The notes under the pieces were generated by a model. It did not search any database, was not told the DNA's origin, and worked only from the letters and a program-made list of their open reading frames with translations. The position numbers and the translations under genes were made by a program. A stretch of 64,000 nt of DNA, from NCBI RefSeq assembly GCF_008000895.1, contig NZ_CP042823.1:4443001-4507000 (forward strand). Reading direction: 5' to 3'. The number at the start of each line of letters is the position of its first letter. The stretch's first letter is position 1. This DNA comes from Methylobacterium sp. WL1 (GTDB lineage: Bacteria; Pseudomonadota; Alphaproteobacteria; Rhizobiales; Beijerinckiaceae). This document shows positions 8,028 to 15,204 of this stretch, one piece after another.

Positions 8028-8453
8028 CTACGCGGGCAGGACGAGACAGCCATCGTCAGCGAGGATGAAATCCGGGTTCCAAGCGACCTCCCACAGGAAA
8101 CCGTCCAGATCGCAGAAATGCCCGTGATGGCCGCCCCAGACTGCATCTTGCGCGTGTCGCGTGATCTGTCCACCGAGAGCTTCCACCTGCGCGAGCACCC
8201 TGCCCACCTCGTCACGGCTGCGTGTGTTGTAGGCGAGCGTGAAGCCCTGAGAGGGCCGGTTCTCCAAGGGCACGCCAGTGTCCTCGGCGAGGTCGGCACG
8301 CGGATACAGCGACAGGCCCAAGCCGCCGATTTGAAAGAAGGCGACACCCTGCGCCAACCGCACGCGCCGGGGCCATCCCAACCCTTCGTAGAAGGCAGTC
8401 GCTCGACCGAGATCGGCGACGCCGAGTGTGATGAGGCTCAGTCGTGGTTCCAA
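8028..8453 (-). CDS. VOC (glyoxalase/bleomycin-resistance) family protein
   Basis: This 141-residue protein has the paired beta-alpha-beta-beta-beta modules of the vicinal oxygen chelate superfamily. The first module is MEPRLSLITLGVADLGRATAFYEGLGW in outline, and the second ends in HFCDLDGFLWEVAWNP. The D-x-D-G-x-x-x-E pattern near residue 120 supplies the usual metal ligand. Single-domain members are often uncharacterised glyoxalase- or dioxygenase-like enzymes or binding proteins. No neighbouring pathway narrows it down. The gene stands alone on the minus strand. Confidence 0.85.
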   Translation of the reverse strand: MEPRLSLITLGVADLGRATAFYEGLGWPRRVRLAQGVAFFQIGGLGLSLYPRADLAEDTGVPLENRPSQGFTLAYNTRSRDEVGRVLAQVEALGGQITRHAQDAVWGGHHGHFCDLDGFLWEVAWNPDFILADDGCLVLPA

Positions 8454-8540
8454 GGCCGATGCCCTCAGGCCGTAGGCGCGAAGCCTTTATGGGCCTCTGT
8501 CGGTGACAGCCGTCAAGGTCCGCTCCCGGTCGTGAGTCAC

Positions 8541-8600
8541 CGTTGGGTCGCTGCCAGAAAGCCGACGTTCGGCAGTGCGCCCATTCCGGCTATTCGGCGG
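8541..8600. repeat. diverged copy of the intergenic repeat at 2423
   Basis: The stretch carries AAAGCCGACGTTCGGCAG followed by TGCGCCCATTCCGGCTATTC, matching the 2423-2490 pattern (AAGCGGACGTTCCG, then TGCGCCCATCCCAGTCATTC). It lies in the 322-bp gap 8454-8775, in which no gene is seen. The low-GC bases at 8660-8710 probably hold the promoter of the 8776 gene. Confidence 0.5.
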
Positions 8601-8775
8601 CCTATGACGGCATCCCGATAGCGGACATGTCAGAGACACTGGTCCTCGCATCACAGGTGTGCAGGTGTGCATGAAAAATGAATCTTTATGAAGCATTTTG
8701 CAGCGTTTCGAACGGTTTCGGAATGCTCCGTTTTCCGTGAGAGGATCACAATAGCTGCGTTTTAGATCCTGGGGC

Positions 8776-9264
8776 ATGGACACGGACCACCTTCGATCGG
8801 GCTTGGCACGACTTGCCTCGGACCTGAACTTGGCAGGAGAGCCGATCGCGCTCGATGCCGTGGTCGCGCGTCATCTGCCGCTACTCAGCGAAGCGCGCGC
8901 GGCGCGGCTACGCTGGACAAGCCTCACGAGGCTTCTCGCCGAAGCAGGGGCACGACGCCCGGACGGAGGTGCCATCTCGGCCGATCAGCTCCGCGCGAGC
9001 TATTCGCGGGCTGCTCGTCATCGCCTTCGCGTTCAAACGGTACCTGCCGAGAGGGCTGAGGCCCAGGTTTGGGCAACGAGGCGTCTTCCGAGCGCGGGCT
9101 TCGTTGAACGATCCGCGGTGGCGCCTTCTGAGCCGACAGAGGCCGGAGGCGTCGAACCTCCGGGCCAGCGACGCTCGGAGCGATCCGACCGGACGGCGGA
9201 TCCGGAGCTGACCGATACCGAACTCGCGTCGGTTCGAGCCCGCCTTGGGCAGACAAACCGGTAA
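8776..9264 (+). CDS. hypothetical protein, accessory-type
   Basis: This 162-residue soluble protein starts MDTDHLRSGLARLASDLNL. The N-terminal half is helical and has a segment (RLRWTSLTRLLAEAG, then ISADQLRASYSRAARHR) that reads like a winged or helix-turn-helix module of small plasmid or island proteins. I cannot name a family. The C-terminal half is low-complexity and polar (EPTEAGGVEPPGQRRSERSD). It lies at the left edge of the IS-rich decayed stretch, so it may belong to the accessory DNA. Confidence 0.5.
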   Translation: MDTDHLRSGLARLASDLNLAGEPIALDAVVARHLPLLSEARAARLRWTSLTRLLAEAGARRPDGGAISADQLRASYSRAARHRLRVQTVPAERAEAQVWATRRLPSAGFVERSAVAPSEPTEAGGVEPPGQRRSERSDRTADPELTDTELASVRARLGQTNR

Positions 9265-9293
9265 AGTCATTTCCTAAGCAAAAAGGTATCCCT

Positions 9294-9459
9294 GTGGCAT
9301 TTCGCAGCAATACAGCGTCCAATGACGATGTATGTGATCTGCGGCCCTGGGAGCAGTACGACCTGATCGACGATCAGCTTGTTGTCACACCAGGCCGCAG
9401 TAGCCTCGACTGCGTTATTTATTTCGATCCGCATCGGCGAGAGTCTCTCGACTTCGATC
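9294..9459 (+). pseudogene. possible truncated small gene ended by IS5-type insertion
   Basis: A GTG at 9294 after 'aaaaggtatccct' opens MAFRSNTASNDDVCDLRPW and DLIDDQLVVTPGRSS, with plausible acidic protein composition, until the inverted repeat at 9460. Beyond that point the frame is IS sequence. No family is recognised and the antisense frame is also open, so this is tentative. Confidence 0.25.
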
Positions 9460-9535
9460 GGACACCTCGAAATACCCCCTTCCGTACGGTGCGGTGTCGT
9501 GATTCCCTGATGCTGTCGGCGTTGGGGAGGCTCGG

Positions 9536-10639
9536 ATGGGTCAGCCAGGGTTCTTCGATCTGGATGAGCGCTATCAGCGTCTGTCGGAGAACGGCGACCC
9601 GCTGGTGAAGCTCGCGGCCTTGATCGACTTCGAGGCTTTCCGCCCGAAGTTGGCCACCGCACTGAAGCGGTCCGATGGGTCGAAGGGGGGCCGCCCGCCC
9701 TACGACCCGGTCCTGATGTTCAAGATCCTGGTCCTTCAGACACTCTACACGCTCTCGGACGACGCCACCGAGTTCCAGATCCGGGATCGGCTCTCGTTCA
9801 TGCGCTTCCTCGGTCTCGGCTTCGAGGATGGCGTGCCCGACGCCAAGACGGTGTGGCTGTTCCGGAGGCACCTGACCCGGGCCGGCGCGATCGACGAGCT
9901 GTTTGCAGCCTTCGACGCCTGGTTGAAGGGCAAGGGTTACCTCGCGATGTCGGGCCAGATCATCGATGCCTCGATCATCGCGGCTCCGCGTCAGCGCAAC
10001 ACCGATGCGGAGAAGGCGGCCCTCAGGGAGGGCAAGATCCCTGACGCGTGGGCGGCCAAACCGAAGAAGCTGGCGCGAGATGAGATCGCGATGCCTGCTG
10101 GACCTTGAAGCGGGCCAAGGCGCGGCCCGCAAAGGCGGACGGCACCAAGGCCAAGGTTGAGATCGCCGTTCCGATGTTCGGCTACAAGACCCACGTCTCG
10201 ATCGACCGCAGGCACGGGTTCGTCCGCCGCTTCACCGTGACCAGCGCGGCCGCCCACGACGGGGCACAACTAGCCAACGTCCTCGACGCGACCAACACGG
10301 CGAGCGACGTATGGGCCGATACCGCCGACCGCTCGAAGACTAACGAAGCGCATCTCGCCAAGAATGGCCGGCGCTCGAAGGTCCACTTCCGGCGGCAGCC
10401 CGGCCTCGATCTGACGCCGACGCAGCGCAAGGCCAACCGCGCCCGCTCCAAGGTCCGCTCGGCCGTCGATCCTTCGACAGGCTCAGGATGAGACGGTGTT
10501 CGCCGGGCAGAAGCACCGCTTCGGCCTGTTCGTACGCACGATCGGTTTGGCCCGAGCCCGGACCAAGATCGGGCTCGCCAATCTCGCCTACAACCTCAAG
10601 CGCTTCCTTTGGATCGAAACCCGGCCGGTGGCGGCCTGA
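9536..10639 (+). pseudogene. IS5-family transposase, two frame lesions
   Basis: The protein begins MGQPGFFDLDERYQRLSENG and runs through the N-terminal DNA-binding region (GRPPYDPVLMFKILVLQTL). It contains the first catalytic region (GQIIDASIIAAPRQRN) and ends LANLAYNLKRFLW. The frame breaks near 10087-10093, where one base appears to be missing (the sequence resumes as DACWTLKRAKARPA). It breaks again at 10468-10489, where a 22-bp sequence is inserted in what should read SAVE-TVFAGQKHRFG. Correcting both restores one frame from 9536 to the stop at 10637-10639. The enzyme is probably inactive. Confidence 0.85.
10468..10489 (+). repeat. 22-bp insertion, copy 1 (inside IS5-type transposase)
   Basis: The inserted string contains TCCTTCGACAGGCTCAGGAT. 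Removing 22 bp restores the transposase frame as SAV-E-TVFAGQK. A 19-of-20 match sits at 12034-12055 in an unrelated transposase. Confidence 0.75.
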
Positions 10640-11491
10640 GGGACGCTCGGGATAGCCCCCTGAGCTCGTTCACGACCACCGCCAGATTACCAGAACGCCA
10701 GTCCAATCACGCCAAAGCTGCGAGTGGCGTCAAATCGACGGGTAAACCCCGCAATTATAGGGTTCTTCGAGGTGTCCCTTCGTATCAGCACGGCTGTCGC
10801 GGAACGATACGGCGGCAAGCTCTTGAACGATCTTCTGGAAGGTCTTGGCATTCTTTAGATAGAAATCTTCTCGAATAACGTCGCCGTAAGGGGTCTTTTT
10901 CTTGACGTCGTCGAGCATCGAGACCGCCGCCGTCTTCAATTGATCGGCTTGGACGTCAGGTTTTTCGGCCAACTCGTGAAAGCGATACGTGTACGTGAGG
11001 GTCGCGCCTTCGCTGTCCGCTTTTTCTTCGAGCAGTTTGAGAAGAATGATCTTCGCGAAGTCGGTAAACGCGCGATCTTCGTTCCGCTCGATTTTCCGAA
11101 TGGTGTTAAGGCAGCGGGCAAAAAGAGCGTTAAGCTGTTTTAGGGGCAGGCCGGGCCTGAACGGCAGCGACGAATCTTTCGCCGGCGGCACCTCGGTAAG
11201 TGTCGGGTCTTTTCGAAGCGCCTTCAGGGCGTCCGGAAGTTCTTTCTTGCTAGGAATTTTATCGCTTAGCTTGCCGTTCCAGCGGATGCGCTTCCCGGAC
11301 GCGGAATTGTAGCTCTCGAACTGAGTGCCATTCGTCAGGACGACAAAAGGAGCTTTCACGTCAGCGCCGTAGGCGACGGCTTGGTCACGGTCTTTTTGGG
11401 AAAGGGTCTTCGCGATGCGTTTCGCCTCAACGAGGAAAGCGATTTTCCCCGAATGGCGGACGAGAATATCGACGATACCTAGTGCACTGAC

Positions 11492-12599
11492 TCAGACGGA
11501 TGGTTCAGGGGCTCGATTGAGGGCGTCGAAGATGGCGGCGGCGGGCTTGGTCCAGACGAAGGGTCGTGGGCTTTGGTTGTGCTCACCGATGTAGCGTTTG
11601 ATGGCGGCCTGCAGGTCGACGATGCCGGTGAAGGTGCCTCGCCGGAGGCGACGGCGCGTCAGCGTGGAGAAGAAGCCCTCGACGGCATTGAGCCAGGAAG
11701 CCGAAGTCGGTGTGACGTGGAACGTCCATCGCGGGTGGCGGGTGAGCCAGGCGCGCACCTTCGGGTGCTTGTGGCTGCCGTAGTTGTCGAGCACCACGTG
11801 GATCGCCTTGCCCGCTGGGACTGCCGCCTCGACGGTGTTGAGGAAACGGATGACCTCACCGTGGCGATGGCGCTGCATGCAGCGGCCGAGCACCGTGCCT
11901 TCCAGGACGTCGAGGGCGGCAAACAAGGTCGTGGTGCCGTGGCGGGTGTCGTCGTGCGTCTGAGCGGCGGGATGCCCGGGCCCGAGCGGCTGGTCGGGAC
12001 GGGTTCGCTCCAGGGCCTGGATCTGGGACTCCTCATCCTGAGCGTGTCGAAGGACCGTCGATGGACAGCACGACGGCGTGGGCGGGCGGTTGCATATAGA
12101 GACCGACCACATCCTCGACCTTCTCGGCGAAGGCCGGGTCGTGGGAGCGCTTGAAGGTCCGCACCCGATGCGGTTGCAGGCGGTGCTCCTGCCAGATCCG
12201 CTGCACGGAGCGGAGTGAGATGCCGGTCCGCGCAGCGACGGCGCGGCCGGTCCAGTGCGTGACCTCGTCCGGCGGTTCCGAACACGTCAGCGCCAGCACC
12301 GTCGCCACGGTGCGGGTGGAATGCGGCGGGGTGCCGGGTGGGCGGGTCTTGTCCCGCAGCAGGCCCTCGACGCCCTCCTCGGCAAAGCGCTGCTGCCAGC
12401 GCCAGACTGCGGGCCGGCTGACGCCGGCCTGCCGAGCCACGTCCTGCACGCTCAAGCGTTCGAACGAGAGCAGGACGATGCGCGCCCGCAGGATGTGCTT
12501 GAGCGGGCGGGATCGGTCTCCGGCGATCGTGGACAACGCCAACTTGGTGGCGTCGTCGAGGAGCACGCAGACGGTCTGAGCCATCGCCCAGACTCGCAT
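11492..12599 (-). pseudogene. IS630-family transposase interrupted by a 22-bp insertion
   Basis: The N-terminal part has a winged HTH (LSVQDVARQAGVSRPAVWRWQ) and a second HTH (HWTGRAVAARTGISLRSVQRIW), then the first catalytic Asp in HAVVLSID. The expected DExSQIQALERT is interrupted by a 22-bp insertion (12034-12055) that causes an early stop at 12033. The remainder is open in another frame with VVLDNYGSHKHPKVRAWL (second Asp) and the third acid in SWLNAVEGFFSTL (E). Removing 22 bp gives an uninterrupted frame from 12599 to 11492. The protein as it stands is split and probably inactive. Confidence 0.88.
12034..12055 (-). repeat. 22-bp insertion, copy 2 (inside IS630-type transposase)
   Basis: On the minus strand it contains TCCTTCGACACGCTCAGGAT, differing from the copy at 10468 by one base in twenty. 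Removing 22 bp restores SID-EESQIQALERT. Confidence 0.75.
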
Positions 12600-12939
12600 G
12601 CATCACCCCCTGCGTGAATCCTCTGACCGCGTCAGTGCACTAGGTTCGCCCTAACCGATCCGCCGGTTGGGTACTTGAAGGTGAAATCCGTCTGTACGTC
12701 GAAACCGCGCCGCGTCAGGTACGGAATGATTTTTTTGATGACTGTTTCGGTTTCGCTCGCTGTCGCCACAGTGGACCCTTGCTCGGTTCTTAGGCCTCGT
12801 AAAAAGACTCTTAGATCGCATGCTCGACCAAGGAGAGGGCTTCGGCCCTCTCGCGAACGATTATGGGCGGCTGAGGCTTCCGCGCGACTCTGTCGCGATC
12901 CAATTGGGTGCCGGCCTGTCGCGGGATACCGAGGCCGTG

Positions 12940-13088
12940 GAAGTTGAGCCGAGGGCAACGCCGGTGATCCTGAAGAGCTATGCGGACCGCGAGGCGCCAT
13001 TGTCGGCGCCATGACCTGAGGCAAAGACACTTCAGCGCCCGCTTGCGGACGCCCCCCCCCGATCGTGCTCGTGGGGCGAGCGGCAGAA
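12940..13088 (+). pseudogene. SRAP (YedK/HMCES-type) relic 1, 3' end only
   Basis: The frame from 12940 reads EVEPRATPVILKSYADREA, then LSAP, a TGA stop at 13012-13014, and PEAKTLQRPLADA before it degrades in a run of C. This is the C-terminal end of an SRAP protein, the family that crosslinks to abasic sites in single-stranded DNA. The catalytic N-terminal Cys region is absent. The stop falls where the family normally has an aromatic residue, between SAP and PEAK. Confidence 0.5.
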
Positions 13089-13215
13089 GGGTTGGCTCAG
13101 GGCCGGCAGAACTGGGGTCAGGGCGCGTTCGGGTATCGCTATCCGCCGGGGGCGTGCTCCAAACAGCCGGATACGTTTAGCCGTCAATTAGAGCCCCGTG
13201 GGGCAGCTTCGCGCC

Positions 13216-13446
13216 ATGGCCACGGGCCGTTCCGCTCTCGGGGCCGTCGGCGGCTCTCGGGCCGTCTTGGGGGCGATTGGCGCCTCGCCGCTCGGCTTCG
13301 GCAAGGCCGTGCTCGCATTCCCGCTCGTCGCCCCTCGCGCGATCCCGGCGGCGCTAATGATGCTCGTCGCGAGCCCGGTCGGCCTGACGATCGCCGCCCT
13401 GCCCCAGTGGGTTGTAAATCTCGTATTTTCCCCACTTTTGGGTTGA
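13216..13446 (+). CDS. possible small hydrophobic protein
   Basis: This 76-codon frame (MATGRSALGAVGGSRAVLG, ending VVNLVFSPLLG) has two hydrophobic stretches and could be a small membrane protein. There is no clear ribosome site. It lies in a decayed stretch, so it may be chance. Confidence 0.22.
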   Translation: MATGRSALGAVGGSRAVLGAIGASPLGFGKAVLAFPLVAPRAIPAALMMLVASPVGLTIAALPQWVVNLVFSPLLG

Positions 13447-13534
13447 GTCATCGCCCGGCGTTTGAGAGAGTAAACCGCATTGAGCAAGCCCCCGATCAAG
13501 ACGACCTTCAGTCCCACTCGGCCAAGTTATTCGT

Positions 13535-13786
13535 GCGACCCGCGGCGACCGGCTGCTCGCCTACGCTATCGACATAAGGCCGAGCGGCCCTCGGTCGCAA
13601 TGGAAGCTCTTCGAGGCCGACAAGACCCCGGCGTTTGCATCGACGAAGTTCGACACGACCTCGCACCTAAACGCCTTACGGATGATCGTGAGCGTCGCCG
13701 ACAAGTATGAGGCCCGCACGGCCGCCGAGCCTGCTCAGGACGGGCGCGAGACTTCCGCCGCTCCCCTCGCCGCCTCCAAGGCTTGA
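13535..13786 (+). pseudogene. unidentified degraded coding segment
   Basis: The frame ATRGDRLLAYAIDIRPSG, then QWKLFEADKTPAFASTKF and LNALRMIVSVADKYEAR, has natural protein composition and ends at a TGA at 13784. No start codon or N-terminal part is found upstream. It lies between the two SRAP relics, and I do not recognise the family. Confidence 0.3.
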
Positions 13787-13831
13787 CCACCGTCCTGGCG
13801 GTCCTGCTCGGCCCCCAAGAACTTTAGTATC

Positions 13832-14029
13832 TTTTGTACCGACCTGACGACCGAGGCGAACGCCGAGGTCGGCACGGTTCACCCGAAGGCGATGCCGGTG
13901 ATCCTCACGAATCCGAAGGAATGGGCGACGTGGCTTTCGGCGCCGTAGCCCAAGGCGAAGGAGCTTCAGCGACCGCTTGCCGATGGGGCGCTGATCGTGG
14001 TCGCACGGGGCGAACGGCGGGACGGTTGA
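13832..14029 (+). pseudogene. SRAP (YedK/HMCES-type) relic 2, 3' end with amber stop
   Basis: The frame reads FCTDLTTEANAEVGTVHPKA, then MPVILTNPKEWATWLSAP, a TAG at 13946-13948, PKAKELQRPLADGALIVVAR and GERRDG, ending at 14029. TTEANAEVGTVHPKAMPVIL is the conserved C-terminal half of SRAP proteins, including the active-site His region (HPKAMP). The N-terminal half is missing. A single change (TGG to TAG) explains the internal stop. Confidence 0.7.
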
Positions 14030-14148
14030 GAAGACTTAGCAACGTCGCGAATGCCGTACCCGAAGCCGTACCCCGAGACGATATCGAGCCGCGGTACTAG
14101 AATACCGCGTCGCCTCCCGGCGCTAACTCATTGCGATTGCTGATGGAA

Positions 14149-14225
14149 TGGCGCGCCCGAAAGGATTCGAACCTCTGACCCCCAGATTCGTAGTCTGGTG
14201 CTCTATCCAGCTGAGCTACGGGCGC
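14149..14225 (-). tRNA. tRNA-Arg(ACG)
   Basis: The minus strand folds as a full cloverleaf: acceptor GCGCCCG pairing with CGGGCGC, D-arm GCTC/GAGC, anticodon arm CAGAC-TACGAAT-CTG with anticodon ACG, and T-arm GAGG-TTCGAAT-CCTT. CCA is encoded at 14149-14151. The anticodon ACG (read as ICG) decodes CGN arginine codons. Its 3' end faces the accessory region at 1-14 kb. Confidence 0.95.
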
Positions 14226-14290
14226 CTGTCACGGCGGCGGGGGCTTGGCCCGCCGGCGTGAAGGGGCTTCTAGAGGCTCGGATCGGGCTT

Positions 14291-14329
14291 GGCAAGACCG
14301 TTTGGCAAGACCGTTTGGCGACACCGTTC
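14291..14329. repeat. 13-bp tandem repeat, three copies
   Basis: GGCAAGACCGTTT occurs at 14291 and 14304 exactly, with a third variant GGCGACACCGTTC at 14317. It lies just beyond the 3' end of murU and upstream of the tRNA-Arg 5' end, so it may overlap the tRNA promoter. Confidence 0.6.
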
Positions 14330-14365
14330 AACGCGACCGATCTGCCGAATGCGGAACGGCCGGCG

Positions 14366-15106
14366 CTACGGGGTGCCGGCGCTCGCCCGGACGCGCTCCT
14401 CGGCGGCGCGGATCGCATCCGGGGTGCCGACATGGAGCCACTGGCCGTCGAGGCGCATGCCGGACAGGCGTCCGGCCGCGATCGCGCGGTCGAACAGCAG
14501 GTTGAGCGAGAAGGCGCCCTCGGGGGTGTCGGCGAAGAGACCGGGCTGCAGGATCGCCACGCCCGCGTAGATGAACGGGGCGACCGCGCGCGCGCCGCGG
14601 CGCTCCAGGCGGTCGTCCGCGTCCATGACGAAATCCCCGGCGCCGTCGTAGCCCAGGCTGGTGGCGGTGGGGGCGACCAGCAGCAGGGCATCCATGCGCT
14701 GCGGGTCCCAGGCGTCGATCAGGCGGCGGAGGTTGGGCGCCGGACCCTCGAGCCAGAACGAATCCGAGTTCAGCACCACGAACGGCGCGGCGCCCAGCAG
14801 CGGCAGCGCCTTGCGGATGCCGCCGCCGGTCTCCAGCAGCGCGGCGCGCTCGTCCGAGACCTGGATGGCGGGCCCTTGGGTGCGCCGGGCGAGGTGCCCC
14901 TCGATCAGGTCGGGCAGGTAGTGGACGTTGACGATCGCGGTCTCGATCCCGGCCTCGGCGGCGCGGTCGAGGGCGTGGTCGAGGAGCGCCTTGCCGGCCA
15001 CCGCCACCAGGGGTTTCGGGACCGTGGCGGTGACCGGCCGCATGCGCTTGCCCAGGCCCGCGGCCAGCACGAACGCACGGGTGACGGCGGGGGCGGGCTC
15101 GCTCAT
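14366..15106 (-). CDS. murU: N-acetylmuramate-1-phosphate uridylyltransferase-like nucleotidyltransferase
   Basis: This 246-residue sugar-nucleotide transferase has an N-terminal signature AGLGKRMRPVT followed by VPKPLVAVAGKAL, the G-x-G-x-R and PKP motifs. The metal-binding NSDSFW follows in mid-protein, and the C-terminal HVGTPDAI closes it. In Pseudomonas and alphaproteobacteria the neighbour of amgK is murU, which makes UDP-MurNAc from MurNAc-1-phosphate and lets recycled wall sugar bypass de novo synthesis. That pairing is what favours MurU here over mannose-1-phosphate guanylyltransferase. It lies 98 bp downstream of tsaE-amgK on the same strand, separated by a hairpin repeat. Confidence 0.8.
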   Translation of the reverse strand: MSEPAPAVTRAFVLAAGLGKRMRPVTATVPKPLVAVAGKALLDHALDRAAEAGIETAIVNVHYLPDLIEGHLARRTQGPAIQVSDERAALLETGGGIRKALPLLGAAPFVVLNSDSFWLEGPAPNLRRLIDAWDPQRMDALLLVAPTATSLGYDGAGDFVMDADDRLERRGARAVAPFIYAGVAILQPGLFADTPEGAFSLNLLFDRAIAAGRLSGMRLDGQWLHVGTPDAIRAAEERVRASAGTP

Positions 15107-15158
15107 GCGGGGATCCGGATCAGGCGTTGCAAGTCATGGTTTCAAAAGGCATGGCTTC

Positions 15159-15200
15159 AAAAGGTCTTGGACCTTTTGCGGGTGCGGGGCGGAGCCCTGC
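15159..15200. repeat. dispersed hairpin repeat, copy 1
   Basis: It begins with the perfect stem AAAAGGTC-TTG-GACCTTTT (15159-15177) followed by gcgggt, a variable triplet and GGAGCCCTGC. The inverted complement occurs at 55550-55592 with roughly 90 percent identity. Here it sits between tsaE-amgK and murU and could act as an attenuating terminator. Confidence 0.65.
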
Positions 15201-15204
15201 GGGC

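Larger units (their letters stand above)
9460..10777 (+). mobile_element. IS5-family insertion sequence, decayed
   Basis: Inverted ends are visible: GGACACCTCGAA at 9460-9471 and TTCGAGGTGTCC at 10766-10777. The match extends inward as ACCC with two mismatches (16 of 18). The length is about 1.32 kb with one transposase frame, now broken. No target duplication is found, because the left flank (cgatc) and right flank (cttcg) differ. The right end cuts the restriction-modification gene at 10778, whose remainder does not reappear on the left, so a deletion or IS-IS recombination happened here. Confidence 0.75.
11482..12640 (-). mobile_element. IS630-family insertion sequence
   Basis: The ends are inverted (GTGCACTGAC on both sides) and flanked by a TA at 11480-11481 and at 12641-12642, the target duplication expected of IS630/Tc1-type elements. 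The length is 1,159 bp, with one transposase gene on the minus strand. The insertion is clean: deleting the element and one TA restores the interrupted restriction gene in frame. Confidence 0.92.
10778..12769 (-). pseudogene. HsdR_N/N6-methylase-type restriction-modification gene, split by IS630 and cut by IS5
   Basis: The gene starts at a GTG at 12769 (ATASETETVIKKIIPYL), with AAGGG upstream, and is open to 12641. Skipping the IS630 element (11482-12640 plus one TA) restores the frame exactly: VRANL joins GIVDILVRHSGKIAFLVEAK. That stretch is a PD-(D/E)xK core (D in VDILV, ExK in VEAK). FVVLTNGTQFESYNS and a helical HsdM_N-like part follow (ITDVRNEDRAF-type region, QKIVQELAAVSFRDSRADTKG). 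In relatives an N6-adenine methylase domain comes next, but the IS5 end at 10777 removes it. Codon use is less GC-rich than the neighbours, suggesting acquired DNA. Confidence 0.75.

Noticed and set aside
12820..13014. 65-codon plus-strand frame as a real gene
   Set aside because: Only its end matches an SRAP tail. The beginning has no family or ribosome site, so it is treated as part of a relic.
1..14148. prophage or conjugative element
   Set aside because: No integrase, capsid, terminase, relaxase or type IV secretion gene is seen. Only insertion sequences and gene fragments are present.
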